Shown: in pieces, positions 50,014 through 58,252 of the stretch
How positions within the stretch are numbered: the first letter of the stretch is position 1
Layout: the number at the start of each line of letters is the position of its first letter
Assembly: GCA_016721115.1 (NCBI GenBank)
Contig: JADKIW010000001.1
Coordinates: forward strand, 3,239,501 to 3,303,500
Length of the DNA stretch: 64,000 nucleotides
Direction: 5' to 3'
Origin: Candidatus Defluviilinea proxima
GTDB taxonomy: Bacteria > Chloroflexota > Anaerolineae > Anaerolineales > Villigracilaceae
Notes under the pieces: model-generated
Database searches by the model: none
What the model saw: only the letters and a program-made list of their open reading frames with translations
Told to the model about the DNA's origin: nothing
Translations under genes and position numbers: made by a program

Positions 50014-51129
50014 TTATATCGCAGGCGCGACTCTGTGATTGATCACATTCAACAGTTGACTTTCCACTTCCTGCCAGGGGACAGTTAAGTCCAGGCACAC
50101 GATCCGAATCGTATGATCTTCCAGTTCAATAGCCTCGGATAATTTTCCTCGAACTTCAGGATACAGCAGGATGCCAGTAGCCTTTTTGTGATACCCAGAC
50201 AATCGTTCCTGTGTGCTCAAATAGGTATACATCTGATACAGATGCGAGGAATCAAAGAGTTGCTTTCCCCATAGATTCTCGACCAGACTTTTAGCTGTAA
50301 ATTTCGTGTCCAGCACTATGATGTTGCCCGTTGTTTTGTTTTCGATGATTAGGTCGGGCTTCATGATGGGTAGGTAGACATTATCTTGCTTTGGATGCCA
50401 TGAAAGATGCGATTGTGCTTTGACCTTGTACTCTTTTAGATGCCGGCGATAGAAATTCACAACAAAGCGTTCATAGATATCGTACAGCACCAACGCCTCA
50501 CGTTCCAGTGACGGCAGGCGATTGTGACCTGTTGACTCCGTCGGCATCTGCCGTTGCAGGAGAAGCTCGCAGATCGCCAGCATCAGGCGGTAATCGCCAT
50601 CGTTCCTTCCGAACTGTTGACGGCGGATGAAATCCAAATCCAGTTCGATGATGTCAATGCCATCCAGCGCCCTCGTCAGTGAGCGGAGTTGGTGACGTAA
50701 CTCATTCGCGCGGGTACGGTCCTTGCCGAAGTTTCCTGTTTGGATCAGGCGGGAGAGCGTACTGCGGATGATCTGATTCTTCGGCACGTTGACGCTGTAC
50801 TGTTGGAAGTCACAATACGCCTGTCCATGTTCGAAGGTGTGATATTTGAGACTTTTCGTGAAGTCGATGTGTCCGCGAATCCCACGAATGGACTCATTCT
50901 GGTTCACATAACTGCGACCTAACCCGATGCGCAGACGTTGTTGGACCAACCTTGCGAGAATGGATGCCAGCAGTGCATCCAACGTTGGGGCATTCTCAAC
51001 ATCCACCAGCGACGTGTGTTGACGAAGCGGATATTCGTCCCAGGCATAGAGCAACATATGCCACAGATTACGGATGGGGATGCCGTATTCTGTGTATAGC
51101 ACATCGGATGTGGCGTCATGCGGTTGCAT
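50014..51129 (-). CDS. mcrC: McrC-family nuclease subunit of a type IV restriction system
   Basis: A 371-residue McrC-like protein. The N-terminal region starts with YGIPIRNLWHMLLYAWDEY, as in the McrC family. The C-terminal PD-(D/E)XK nuclease core reads MKPDLIIENKTTGNIIVLDTKF, with the Asp and the D-T-K triad of the active site. With McrB it should cut modified DNA. Its ATG overlaps the mcrB stop by one base (TAATG), so expression is coupled. It is followed after 11 bases by the unknown/nucleotidyltransferase pair. Confidence 0.9.
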   Translation of the reverse strand: MQPHDATSDVLYTEYGIPIRNLWHMLLYAWDEYPLRQHTSLVDVENAPTLDALLASILARLVQQRLRIGLGRSYVNQNESIRGIRGHIDFTKSLKYHTFEHGQAYCDFQQYSVNVPKNQIIRSTLSRLIQTGNFGKDRTRANELRHQLRSLTRALDGIDIIELDLDFIRRQQFGRNDGDYRLMLAICELLLQRQMPTESTGHNRLPSLEREALVLYDIYERFVVNFYRRHLKEYKVKAQSHLSWHPKQDNVYLPIMKPDLIIENKTTGNIIVLDTKFTAKSLVENLWGKQLFDSSHLYQMYTYLSTQERLSGYHKKATGILLYPEVRGKLSEAIELEDHTIRIVCLDLTVPWQEVESQLLNVINHRVAPAI

Positions 51130-53243
51130 TATGCCAACAGTCTCCGCTCGGCATCATCTGCTTTGGATTGATTGTCGAACCAGTATTCTTTCAAGAGTGG
51201 AACGATCTCGGTGCGGACCACACCCTCATACCAGGAGCGATCCAGCCCGGTAAAGTCATCGCCTTTTGGGCAGAAGAAACTGTGACCGACCTGATAATTC
51301 TCTCCGAGCAGGGAATCTTCTTTGATCTCTTTGTTGAGCGCAGTCATTCGTTCGATGATGAGATTGACAAGCTCTTCACTCATGGAGCGATCTATCAGCC
51401 ATTGACGGTATTGGTCGCTTTCGTATTGCGGCTTCAAGGTCGTGAAGACGAAGCGGCGACGCAGGGCGTAATCCACCATGGCAAGTGAACGGTCTGCGAC
51501 GTTCATCAAACCGATCAGATATAAGTTGGGCGGAATGTAGAAGCGACTTTCGCCTTCGTTGCGATACACCAAAGGGACAGCGAACTCAGGCGAGCGCTTG
51601 TCGTGCTCGATCAACATGAGTAACTCACCAAAGATCTGACTCAGATTGCCACGGTTGATCTCGTCAATGATGAATACATACTCGCGGTCTGGGTCATTCA
51701 GGGCCTTTTGGCAGAACTCGTAGAACACACCGTTTCGCAGACCGAAACTCCCTGCCTTACCAGCCACAGGGCGATAGCCACGTACAAAATCATCATATGA
51801 ATACGATTGATGGAACTGGATTATCTCCAGCCGTTCGTTGTCCGCTTCATTCATGAGGGCGTAGGCGAGCTTTCGGGCAATGAACGTTTTGCCGACGCCG
51901 GGAGGTCCCTGCAGGATCATGGCTTTCTTGGAGCGCAACCGTTCGAGTGTTTGCGTTGCATCTTCTTCTGCCATGAAGACGCCCGATGCGATCAAATCTT
52001 CCACGCTGTATGGCTGGGATAACATGGTTTCGTTATTGACAATATCTTCTGCTCCCTGAAAAGTGGTTAGATTGTTCAAGAACCATTCGTAGTTTTGTTC
52101 TTTGCCATACCAGACGAAGTCTTTGAGCTGCGTAGCGACATCCCATAAGGGATACTCCTTATCGGTTCGCAGATGCCAGACGGTGATTCTGTTGGTGTAG
52201 AAGTACCAATCCTTTTCTTTGAAATCATGCTCCCATTCCACCTCCACAACTCTCCCATCGTTTCGATTAGCGACAACCGTGCCAATGGCTTTGATAGTGA
52301 TACGCGAGATGGTCTTGTTGCGGCTATCAAAAGGCAAACCTACTCGTTGAGTGGATGCGGCTTTGATGGCGATCTTATCGCCCACCTGCATGGACTTGAC
52401 ATCCGTTAGGAAGCGGTTGATGTATCCGTTCTCCCAGATGCCTTCTTCGATGAAACGTGCAGTCTGGTCGGCGGGGTCACGGTCATCCCAGTAGGCGCCT
52501 ACCAACCAGTAATTAACATCGTCCGTGCGGTAGGGCTCCTTGGCATCGGCAATTGCTTTGGCATGTTCACTGCCTACGCCGAACGCTTCCCATGAGATCT
52601 CGGGGAACGACTTCTTCGAGGCGCGGATGCGGTTCACGGTCTCAGTGTAGAAATCTGCATTCAATCCACCGGCAGGCAGTTTGAGATCCAGAAAGAAGCG
52701 GTTGGTTTGGTCAAGACTCAGAAAGGTGTGCGGACGAATCCAAAAGAGGCCCATCGTGAGATTGACATTCACCTGCTTGACAGTGAGCGCCTCGTCAAAT
52801 GCCGCCCGAAACTGGTTGCTTGCTAACGGATCTTTTTCCAATGCCAGTAGAAAGACACGCCAAAGTTTGGCTACGTCATTCGCATCACGTATGTTTTGAT
52901 AGGTGAAGAACCACGACTTCAAATTGTTGAGAATGGGGATGGCATCGAAATCTTCAGGGAGATCGCTCTTGAGTTGGAAGAAGCGTTTGATGTTGGCAAG
53001 AATGGCAATACGTTGATCGTGGCGGATGCCGCGATTGAAGACGCCGAAGAACGTGAAGGGGTCGATCTCTTTCAACAAGAAACGTGCGCCGTCGCTGTCT
53101 TTATCGTTCAAGGGAGTGATGACATACCCTTCGTTACGCAGGCTTTCTAGAAAGGCGATCAGCTCACTTTGGCGATCCTGCCAGCCTGCCAGTTTCTCGG
53201 CCAATTCTTCGTAGATGGGTATCCATGTGAAATTGTTTTTCAT
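51129..53243 (-). CDS. mcrB: McrB-like AAA+ GTPase with EVE-like modified-base reader
   Basis: A 704-residue McrB-type motor. Residues ~1-235 are an alpha-helical N-terminal domain of unknown role. Residues ~240-370 (VNYWLVGAYWDDRD, then GDKIAIKAAS and VVEVEWEHDF) look like an EVE/PUA-fold reader for a flipped modified base. The AAA+ GTPase (~415-690) has GPPGVGKTFIARKLAYAL (Walker A), VFIIDEINRGNLSQIFGEL (Walker B with McrB-specific NRGN) and LIGLMNVADRSLAMVDYALR in place of the usual MNTADRS. It is the first gene of the defence cluster. A GGTGAGG site precedes ATG 53243. It probably targets methylated or otherwise modified foreign DNA. Confidence 0.9.
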   Translation of the reverse strand: MKNNFTWIPIYEELAEKLAGWQDRQSELIAFLESLRNEGYVITPLNDKDSDGARFLLKEIDPFTFFGVFNRGIRHDQRIAILANIKRFFQLKSDLPEDFDAIPILNNLKSWFFTYQNIRDANDVAKLWRVFLLALEKDPLASNQFRAAFDEALTVKQVNVNLTMGLFWIRPHTFLSLDQTNRFFLDLKLPAGGLNADFYTETVNRIRASKKSFPEISWEAFGVGSEHAKAIADAKEPYRTDDVNYWLVGAYWDDRDPADQTARFIEEGIWENGYINRFLTDVKSMQVGDKIAIKAASTQRVGLPFDSRNKTISRITIKAIGTVVANRNDGRVVEVEWEHDFKEKDWYFYTNRITVWHLRTDKEYPLWDVATQLKDFVWYGKEQNYEWFLNNLTTFQGAEDIVNNETMLSQPYSVEDLIASGVFMAEEDATQTLERLRSKKAMILQGPPGVGKTFIARKLAYALMNEADNERLEIIQFHQSYSYDDFVRGYRPVAGKAGSFGLRNGVFYEFCQKALNDPDREYVFIIDEINRGNLSQIFGELLMLIEHDKRSPEFAVPLVYRNEGESRFYIPPNLYLIGLMNVADRSLAMVDYALRRRFVFTTLKPQYESDQYRQWLIDRSMSEELVNLIIERMTALNKEIKEDSLLGENYQVGHSFFCPKGDDFTGLDRSWYEGVVRTEIVPLLKEYWFDNQSKADDAERRLLA

Positions 53244-53295
53244 CGTATCGCCTCACCGTATGGATATTGCAAGATAGGGTTCATAACACGAAACG

Positions 53296-53373
53296 ATTAT
53301 ACCTGTGATGGAATCGTGTGTGCGAATGGTGCATCCTTGATTGTTGACAGCCCCATTGTTTTTCCTTTACACT
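53296..53373. promoter_or_regulatory. Divergent promoters of mcrB and the ankyrin gene; leaderless start likely
   Basis: On the plus strand, TTGACA (53344-53349) and TACACT (53368-53373) are 18 bases apart, and the ankyrin ATG is at 53381. Transcription would start at or next to the A of the ATG, giving a leaderless mRNA; no ribosome binding site is present. On the minus strand, TATAAT (complement of 53296-53301) faces mcrB, with no good -35 box. Confidence 0.55.
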
Positions 53374-53380
53374 AGGCAGC

Positions 53381-54751
53381 ATGACCGACTGGCTCAGTGA
53401 GATCAAACAACTTTTCCAGAAACAATCCCCGCCCAAACATGATCCACCTTATCTTGCGGCGATTGCACAGGATGACCCCGAGTTACTCGAATCGGCTCGC
53501 GATTGGGTACATGCCGAGGATATCCATCCGCTGTTGGGTCTCTATTGGCAATTGCGCGACTGGGATCATAAACGTGCTGTGGTTGAAATTCTGCAAGACC
53601 AAAGTACGCCAGCAATACGCGACATGATGCTCGATTTTTTGCGTGTGCCGTTGGCGACGGGCGATGAACGTACTGAACTGGCACAAGCGATCGCGCTTGG
53701 TTTTATCAATGAGACATATGATCGCTTTCAAGCATACTACAATGACCGTAAACTATTGGCGCGGGATGTGGAGACCGTCCTTTTGCAACATGGACTCAAA
53801 GCCGAGCCACCCCCGCCTCCCAAGAAGCAAACGGTCACTCGCCTCACACCGACCCCGAATCTGACTCCAGATCAACGACTTCTGGCTTCTGCCCAAAGTG
53901 GAGATACGCCAGCCCTGCGCCAAGCCTTGCGCGAAGGCGCGAATGTGAATGCTGTTCTCGCGGAAGGTAACACCAAGGGATGTTCAGCGTTGATGCTGGC
54001 GATCCTCAATGAGCGGTTTGACGCGGCCAATATCCTGCTGGATGAAGGCGCGAACATCCACTTTATTCGCCCGCAAGATGATAAGGATCGTAACCCAACC
54101 AAAGGCCAGACGGCACTCTGGTGGGCGGCAGGCAAAGGACACATGCAATTGACCGAACGCCTCGTGCAAATGGGCGCGGACGTGAACCAGCCAGATTACT
54201 GGGGTAGTACACCTGCCATCGAAGCCGCCGAGGATGGATATTTGCCCGTGTTGCAATTTTTGTTCGAGCAAGGCGCGGACTTGCATGCACGTATTTATGA
54301 CCGGCGGAAAGGGTTTCACCTCGCTGTTGATAATGGTCATATTTCTGTTGTGGAGTTTTTACTGGCCAATGGTCTGGACCCGAACGAACGTGGCTCCGGC
54401 GGATACAGCCCTTTGATGGTTGCCGTCTCGAACAACCATGCAGGGATGGCCAGACTTTTGCTGGCTCATGGCGCTGAAGTGAACGCACGCCACACCGGCT
54501 CGGGCATTTATGCCGCACTCAAGGGTTGGACTCCGTTGGTGTTTGCTGTGCATGGCGGTTATTCTCGCATGGTGCGTTTATTGCTGGATGCTGGGGCGAA
54601 CCCCAAATTGCAAATGCCGGCCACCAAAGGTCCGCATGGTGAATCGCTCCCGAAACGCAAGATCATCGAATTTGTCAAAGGCAAGCGCGGTGAAAGTATC
54701 GCTCGTATCTTGCGCGAGGTTGGGGGAGAAGATGGAGCAGGGTCGTTATGA
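53381..54751 (+). CDS. Ankyrin-repeat protein
   Basis: A 456-residue protein. The N-terminal ~160 residues are helical and unassigned, ending in a Pro-rich linker (AEPPPPPKKQTVTRLTPTPN). Residues ~165-430 hold about seven ankyrin repeats, for example LASAQSGDTPALRQALREGA, GQTALWWAAGKGHMQLTERL, KGFHLAVDNGHISVVEFLL and YSPLMVAVSNNHAGMARLLL. No signal peptide is present. It probably acts as a cytoplasmic protein-protein interaction scaffold. It sits between mcrB (divergent) and a duplicated scrap of the mcrB 5' end, so it may have been inserted into or carried by the defence locus. Confidence 0.85.
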   Translation: MTDWLSEIKQLFQKQSPPKHDPPYLAAIAQDDPELLESARDWVHAEDIHPLLGLYWQLRDWDHKRAVVEILQDQSTPAIRDMMLDFLRVPLATGDERTELAQAIALGFINETYDRFQAYYNDRKLLARDVETVLLQHGLKAEPPPPPKKQTVTRLTPTPNLTPDQRLLASAQSGDTPALRQALREGANVNAVLAEGNTKGCSALMLAILNERFDAANILLDEGANIHFIRPQDDKDRNPTKGQTALWWAAGKGHMQLTERLVQMGADVNQPDYWGSTPAIEAAEDGYLPVLQFLFEQGADLHARIYDRRKGFHLAVDNGHISVVEFLLANGLDPNERGSGGYSPLMVAVSNNHAGMARLLLAHGAEVNARHTGSGIYAALKGWTPLVFAVHGGYSRMVRLLLDAGANPKLQMPATKGPHGESLPKRKIIEFVKGKRGESIARILREVGGEDGAGSL

Positions 54752-54788
54752 TTGTTTTCTCTCACACTGGTGATCCTCACAACCCGTA

Positions 54789-54836
54789 AGTTTCTCGGCC
54801 AGTTCTTCGTAGAGGAAAATCCATGTGAAATTGTTT
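54789..54836 (-). pseudogene. Duplicated scrap of the mcrB 5' end
   Basis: The 48 bases match 53191-53238, the first codons of mcrB, with about five mismatches and in the same orientation. On the minus strand the segment would read NNFTWIFLYEELAEKL, against NNFTWIPIYEELAEKL in mcrB. It has no start codon and no continuation. Its position just past the ankyrin gene means two direct copies flank that gene, 1.6 kb apart. Confidence 0.75.
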
Positions 54837-54844
54837 GTCGCCTG

Positions 54845-54913
54845 TAGCCACAGAGCGCACTGAGATTTTGAGTTCGTTCTCAAAGTTCTCGGTGCGTGCT
54901 GTGGCTATTTTTT
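54845..54913 (+). terminator. Long hairpin terminator (dispersed-repeat-like) after the ankyrin gene
   Basis: Arms 54845-54865 and 54887-54907 pair over 21 positions with three mismatches (TAGCCACAG...CTGTGGCTA). An inner stem lies in the loop and a TTTTTT run follows. The CCACAGAG...GAG start recurs, degenerate, at about 58085, so it may be a repeat class doubling as terminator. Confidence 0.7.
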
Positions 54914-54931
54914 ATGTTCGCATGGTCGTGG

Positions 54932-56902
54932 TTATTTCACTAATGTGATCTTCCCAAATGTGCGCGGATCGGCGTAGGTGCGGATGGAGGAGGTAGAGAG
55001 CATGGCTTTTTGTCCCTGCACGGCATCGTCGGTGTCGCTGGGACTGATGCTCATGCCAAATGTGGCGCCTTCAGCGAGGGTGATGCCTGCCAATGTCTCT
55101 TTGGGGATGAAGACTTCCAGAGTGTACCCATCACTGGTGGTTGTGTACGCGATTTGAACGGTAGTCAATACTGTGGCAGGAGCGGGGCCATTGAACCACG
55201 CCACTACTGTCGGTGGGACCTGATCGTAATCGCCGAGCGAGAGGCCGATCTGATAATCGTCATCGCTCATACTGCCGTCGGAGAAATCTTTTTCCAGTTG
55301 TGTATCAATTTGCACTTCGATGTGGTCGCCGTGCCAGATGCCTGCATCCACATTGGGTTGCATATGCATATCGTCAGTGATCTTGAAGGCAAGATACAAG
55401 CCATCTTCTGCCCAGCCGCGCCAGATCTCGGCGGAGAGGTCTTTGGGGCCATCCCAACTGTTGGGTTCAAGGCTATACACCACTTGAGACTTGTCGTTCA
55501 ATGTGACATCGGGCGTGGGGGACCAGTCATCCAGCTTGCCATCGAGGGTGATGCCGCTGACGGAGCGCATTTGGTTTTCGTTCGGGCGGGGCACCATGAC
55601 TGTTGGAACAGGAGTCGGCCTCGGAGGTCCGTTTGAGGCGAGGCCTTTGTGGATGGCATCCAACAGCGACGAGTCGCCCTGGCTGAGTTCCCAGATCATA
55701 ATGCCAGCGAGTCCTACATCCTTTGCGTAGCCTGATTTCGCTTCAAGAGATTGCGGGTCGTCATACGTGATGAAGGTCTGACTTTCAGGATCGTACAACC
55801 ACGGAACGTATGCGTCAGCGCTCCATTGGCGTTGGTATTTGTTCAAGTAGTTTTGCGCGATGTCTTTGTATTCGTATGCGCCGGGTTCGCGTGTGCCGGG
55901 CGCGGCGCCGCTGGATGTTTGATACAAGCCATGATCGGTATCGGGCACGCCCGCCCAACCATATCCATAAAACGGAACGCCCAGGACGAGCTTCTCGGGA
56001 GGGATACCGAGCGAGATATATTTTTGTATGACGGCATCGATGTTCATGCTGGAATCGGCGGGGTCGTTCGCGGCTTGAAAGAGCGGCGCGTTAAAGTTGG
56101 TGCTCTGTTCCCACGTGGCGTGGAAGTCATAGGTCATCACATTGACCCAGTCCACGAGCATGGCGATCAGCTCTGGACGCAGATTGCGGATGTTACCGGG
56201 GCCAGCAGGTGCGGCGATCGTGAGCAGATAATGGCGGTTATCGGCTTTGCCCAATTGATCCAACTGCACGCGGAACTCGCCAAGCAGGCGCGTAAAGTTG
56301 ATCTTATCTTCGGCGCGGCCCGGCGTCAGCCCGCCACTGACGGGGTATTCCCAGTCAATATCGATGCCATCGAACACGCCGGGGTATTGTTTCAGATACA
56401 GGTCAATGCACGAAGCGACGAAGTGTTGACGTGAGCGATCTCCCTGTGCCGCATTCGAGAAGTTACCCGACCACGACCAACCACCGACCGAGATTAAGAT
56501 TTTGAGATGCGGATACTTTTGCTTGAGCAGGAGTAATTGATGGAAGTTGCCGTGAAAAGGATCGGTCTCCGCGTCACCCTGACCATTGAGGCTGTCTTCT
56601 GCACTATAGACCTTTTCCACATCTGCGGCAGGATCGCCCAACACGCACTCGCCAGTCTCGCTGACATTGGAGAAGGCATAGTTGATGTGAGTGATTTTAC
56701 CTGCCTCGATATCCTTGACGAGCGTGCCATGTGTAGGCGCCCATGAGGGATAGTAGCCGATGATGTATTTGCCGTTGGGCACAGGGATGGGAGCATTTGT
56801 GGACGAAGGTGATTGTGCGGACGTTGATGGTTGCGTCACTGCTGGGGCACAGGCGGAGAGCATGATGGTGAAGAGGGTGAGGATGGTAAAGATTTTTTTC
56901 AT
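54932..56902 (-). CDS. GH18 chitinase-like lipoprotein with CBM9-like domain
   Basis: A 656-residue lipoprotein: the lipobox IMLSAC (Cys 18) is followed by a Ser/Thr linker. The GH18 TIM barrel covers residues ~47-420, with KILISVGGWSWSG and FDGIDIDWEYP, which holds the DxxDxDxE catalytic motif intact. VNVMTYDFHATWEQ and AGIMIWELSQGD are further barrel strands. After a Pro/Thr linker, residues ~450-655 form a CBM9-like jelly roll (ITLDGKLDDW, LYLAFKITDD, SDDDYQIGLSLG) for sugar binding. It should be an active, cell-surface chitinase or endo-N-acetylglucosaminidase. Monocistronic; a TATAAT box on the minus strand lies about 60 bases upstream. Confidence 0.92.
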   Translation of the reverse strand: MKKIFTILTLFTIMLSACAPAVTQPSTSAQSPSSTNAPIPVPNGKYIIGYYPSWAPTHGTLVKDIEAGKITHINYAFSNVSETGECVLGDPAADVEKVYSAEDSLNGQGDAETDPFHGNFHQLLLLKQKYPHLKILISVGGWSWSGNFSNAAQGDRSRQHFVASCIDLYLKQYPGVFDGIDIDWEYPVSGGLTPGRAEDKINFTRLLGEFRVQLDQLGKADNRHYLLTIAAPAGPGNIRNLRPELIAMLVDWVNVMTYDFHATWEQSTNFNAPLFQAANDPADSSMNIDAVIQKYISLGIPPEKLVLGVPFYGYGWAGVPDTDHGLYQTSSGAAPGTREPGAYEYKDIAQNYLNKYQRQWSADAYVPWLYDPESQTFITYDDPQSLEAKSGYAKDVGLAGIMIWELSQGDSSLLDAIHKGLASNGPPRPTPVPTVMVPRPNENQMRSVSGITLDGKLDDWSPTPDVTLNDKSQVVYSLEPNSWDGPKDLSAEIWRGWAEDGLYLAFKITDDMHMQPNVDAGIWHGDHIEVQIDTQLEKDFSDGSMSDDDYQIGLSLGDYDQVPPTVVAWFNGPAPATVLTTVQIAYTTTSDGYTLEVFIPKETLAGITLAEGATFGMSISPSDTDDAVQGQKAMLSTSSIRTYADPRTFGKITLVK

Positions 56903-56979
56903 GAATGGCTCAATGTGGCGTTTGGGTATTGCCTAATTGAAAGGGTGTGACTACGAAGGAAATTATACCTTTGCAGTGA

Positions 56980-57507
56980 TTATGCTTTTATTCCCTGCTT
57001 CATGCTATGGGGCGCCAAATCGAGAGACATAACGTCGAGCGAGACCCCTCGTTCAGTCCGATTTTGAACTGTTTTGAAACCTCTTTTTAGATATAAACCT
57101 TGTGCATGAGTTGTCTCTAAAATGATCTTCTGACAACGTTCTCTATGGGCGATCTCAATGAACTTATCAAGTATGCGTAACCCATAGCCTTTTCCTCGGT
57201 GATCCATTTTGACGGCCATGGCTGTGATGCAAAGTATTCTGCCATCGGGCTGGTGGGTTGTCATGGGATTCTCGTCCAGAGCGGGCTCGCGCTCATCCAG
57301 CCATTTTTCTGAGCAACCATAGGCCGCAATTTCATTATCTGCCACCAGAATAATAAAACCATTTTGGAAGGCTGACAATCGAAGCTGAAAAGTCTCTGCC
57401 TTTTCAGCGGTTCCGTAAGGCGCGAATGCCTCGGTGTTGATTTCTGTGACTACAGGGATATCCTGATCTCTGGCGTTTCTAACAAGTACCTTGGTGTTAT
57501 CAGACAT
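56980..57507 (-). CDS. GNAT-family N-acetyltransferase
   Basis: A 175-residue GNAT protein. Motif A is seen as CITAMAVKMDHRGKGYGLRI, with the RGKGYG acetyl-CoA pyrophosphate loop, then LDKFIEIAHRERCQKIILET and the motif B region LYLKRGFKTV. It would acetylate an amine; the acceptor is unknown. AAAGGATG precedes the ATG. It is monocistronic and unrelated in function to its neighbours. Confidence 0.85.
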   Translation of the reverse strand: MSDNTKVLVRNARDQDIPVVTEINTEAFAPYGTAEKAETFQLRLSAFQNGFIILVADNEIAAYGCSEKWLDEREPALDENPMTTHQPDGRILCITAMAVKMDHRGKGYGLRILDKFIEIAHRERCQKIILETTHAQGLYLKRGFKTVQNRTERGVSLDVMSLDLAPHSMKQGIKA

Positions 57508-57657
57508 GAACTACATCCTTTCGATGCTGTTTCTCGGTTGGATTAGGGAGAATGAGAGCATAACACAGCTTCCCCCTTAACGCGCTTTTCAATGGTTCAC
57601 CATGCATGAGCCGTGATTCCGTTCCATGCGGCTTTTATGCAGGCCACCCTTGATACC

Positions 57658-57960
57658 CTAGAACAGGTTACGGCCTTGGAAGTAATCTGAGACTGCCAGA
57701 TCGAAGGGACGCTTGTTCTTCTGCGCGGCTTCTTTTTCGTAGCGGCGGCGTACTTTGGGTTCGGCCATCACGGCTTTGGCGTAGGCAACTGCTTCTTTGA
57801 ACCTCTGGCGGTGGGCTTTTTGTGCGTCACTCCATTCCACGTTGGACATATCGGCGAGTTTGATAAGCGATACCTCGCCTGTGTGTGAACGGCGGAACAC
57901 GGTATTTCCCACCTTACCGCGTACTTCTTTTAGCATGGGGTTGAGTTTAACTTTCGCCAT
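57658..57960 (-). CDS. Small basic conserved-type protein, unknown function
   Basis: A 100-residue basic protein with no recognised family. It starts MAKVKLNPMLKEVRGKVGNT and continues with a short strand pair (VFRRSHTGEVSLIKLAD). A helical centre (SDAQKAHRQRFKEAVAYAKA), a charged helix (KVRRRYEKEAAQKNKRP) and the C-terminal FDLAVSDYF follow. The pattern of helices and basic residues could bind nucleic acid, but that is a guess. A resemblance to short uncharacterised proteins in related bacteria is only a memory. No clear ribosome binding site. Confidence 0.6.
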   Translation of the reverse strand: MAKVKLNPMLKEVRGKVGNTVFRRSHTGEVSLIKLADMSNVEWSDAQKAHRQRFKEAVAYAKAVMAEPKVRRRYEKEAAQKNKRPFDLAVSDYFQGRNLF

Positions 57961-58252
57961 AGTGACTATTTTATGCCTGTAGCCATCCTGTACTGATCCT
58001 GTACTCGAGATATAGTATGGAACGCAAGTAAAGCGCTTTTTGTTCGGGAGCTTGGGGCCGTTACCTAGCGATCAAAGACTTTTCACCACAGAGAGCATGG
58101 AGGCCACATATCATCCCGATGCTCTTTCGGGAGAGATTTTTAAAGTCTCAGTGTGAACAGTGGGGAATGCTCTTTAGCATTCTACAGGCGGAACAATCTC
58201 ATCACAACGCGCGTTTAAGTGCCTCTACGAAAGGCCAGTTGAAAGTTACTCC
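57961..58252. other. Noncoding gap with a degenerate repeat
   Basis: No credible gene is seen in these 292 bases. A CCACAGAGAGCATGGAG stretch at about 58086 is a degenerate relative of the hairpin repeat at 54845, and CCCGA...TCGGG at about 58113-58129 can pair. Confidence 0.5.

Noticed and set aside
50003..50098. N-terminal extension of the unknown protein into mcrC
   Set aside because: The extra 32 residues overlap mcrC, read like out-of-frame text, and the internal ATG 50002 gives a compact 11-base gap.
55751..56434. A 227-codon open frame opposite the GH18 gene
   Set aside because: It shadows the strongly conserved GH18 barrel on the other strand and has no ribosome binding site or domain.
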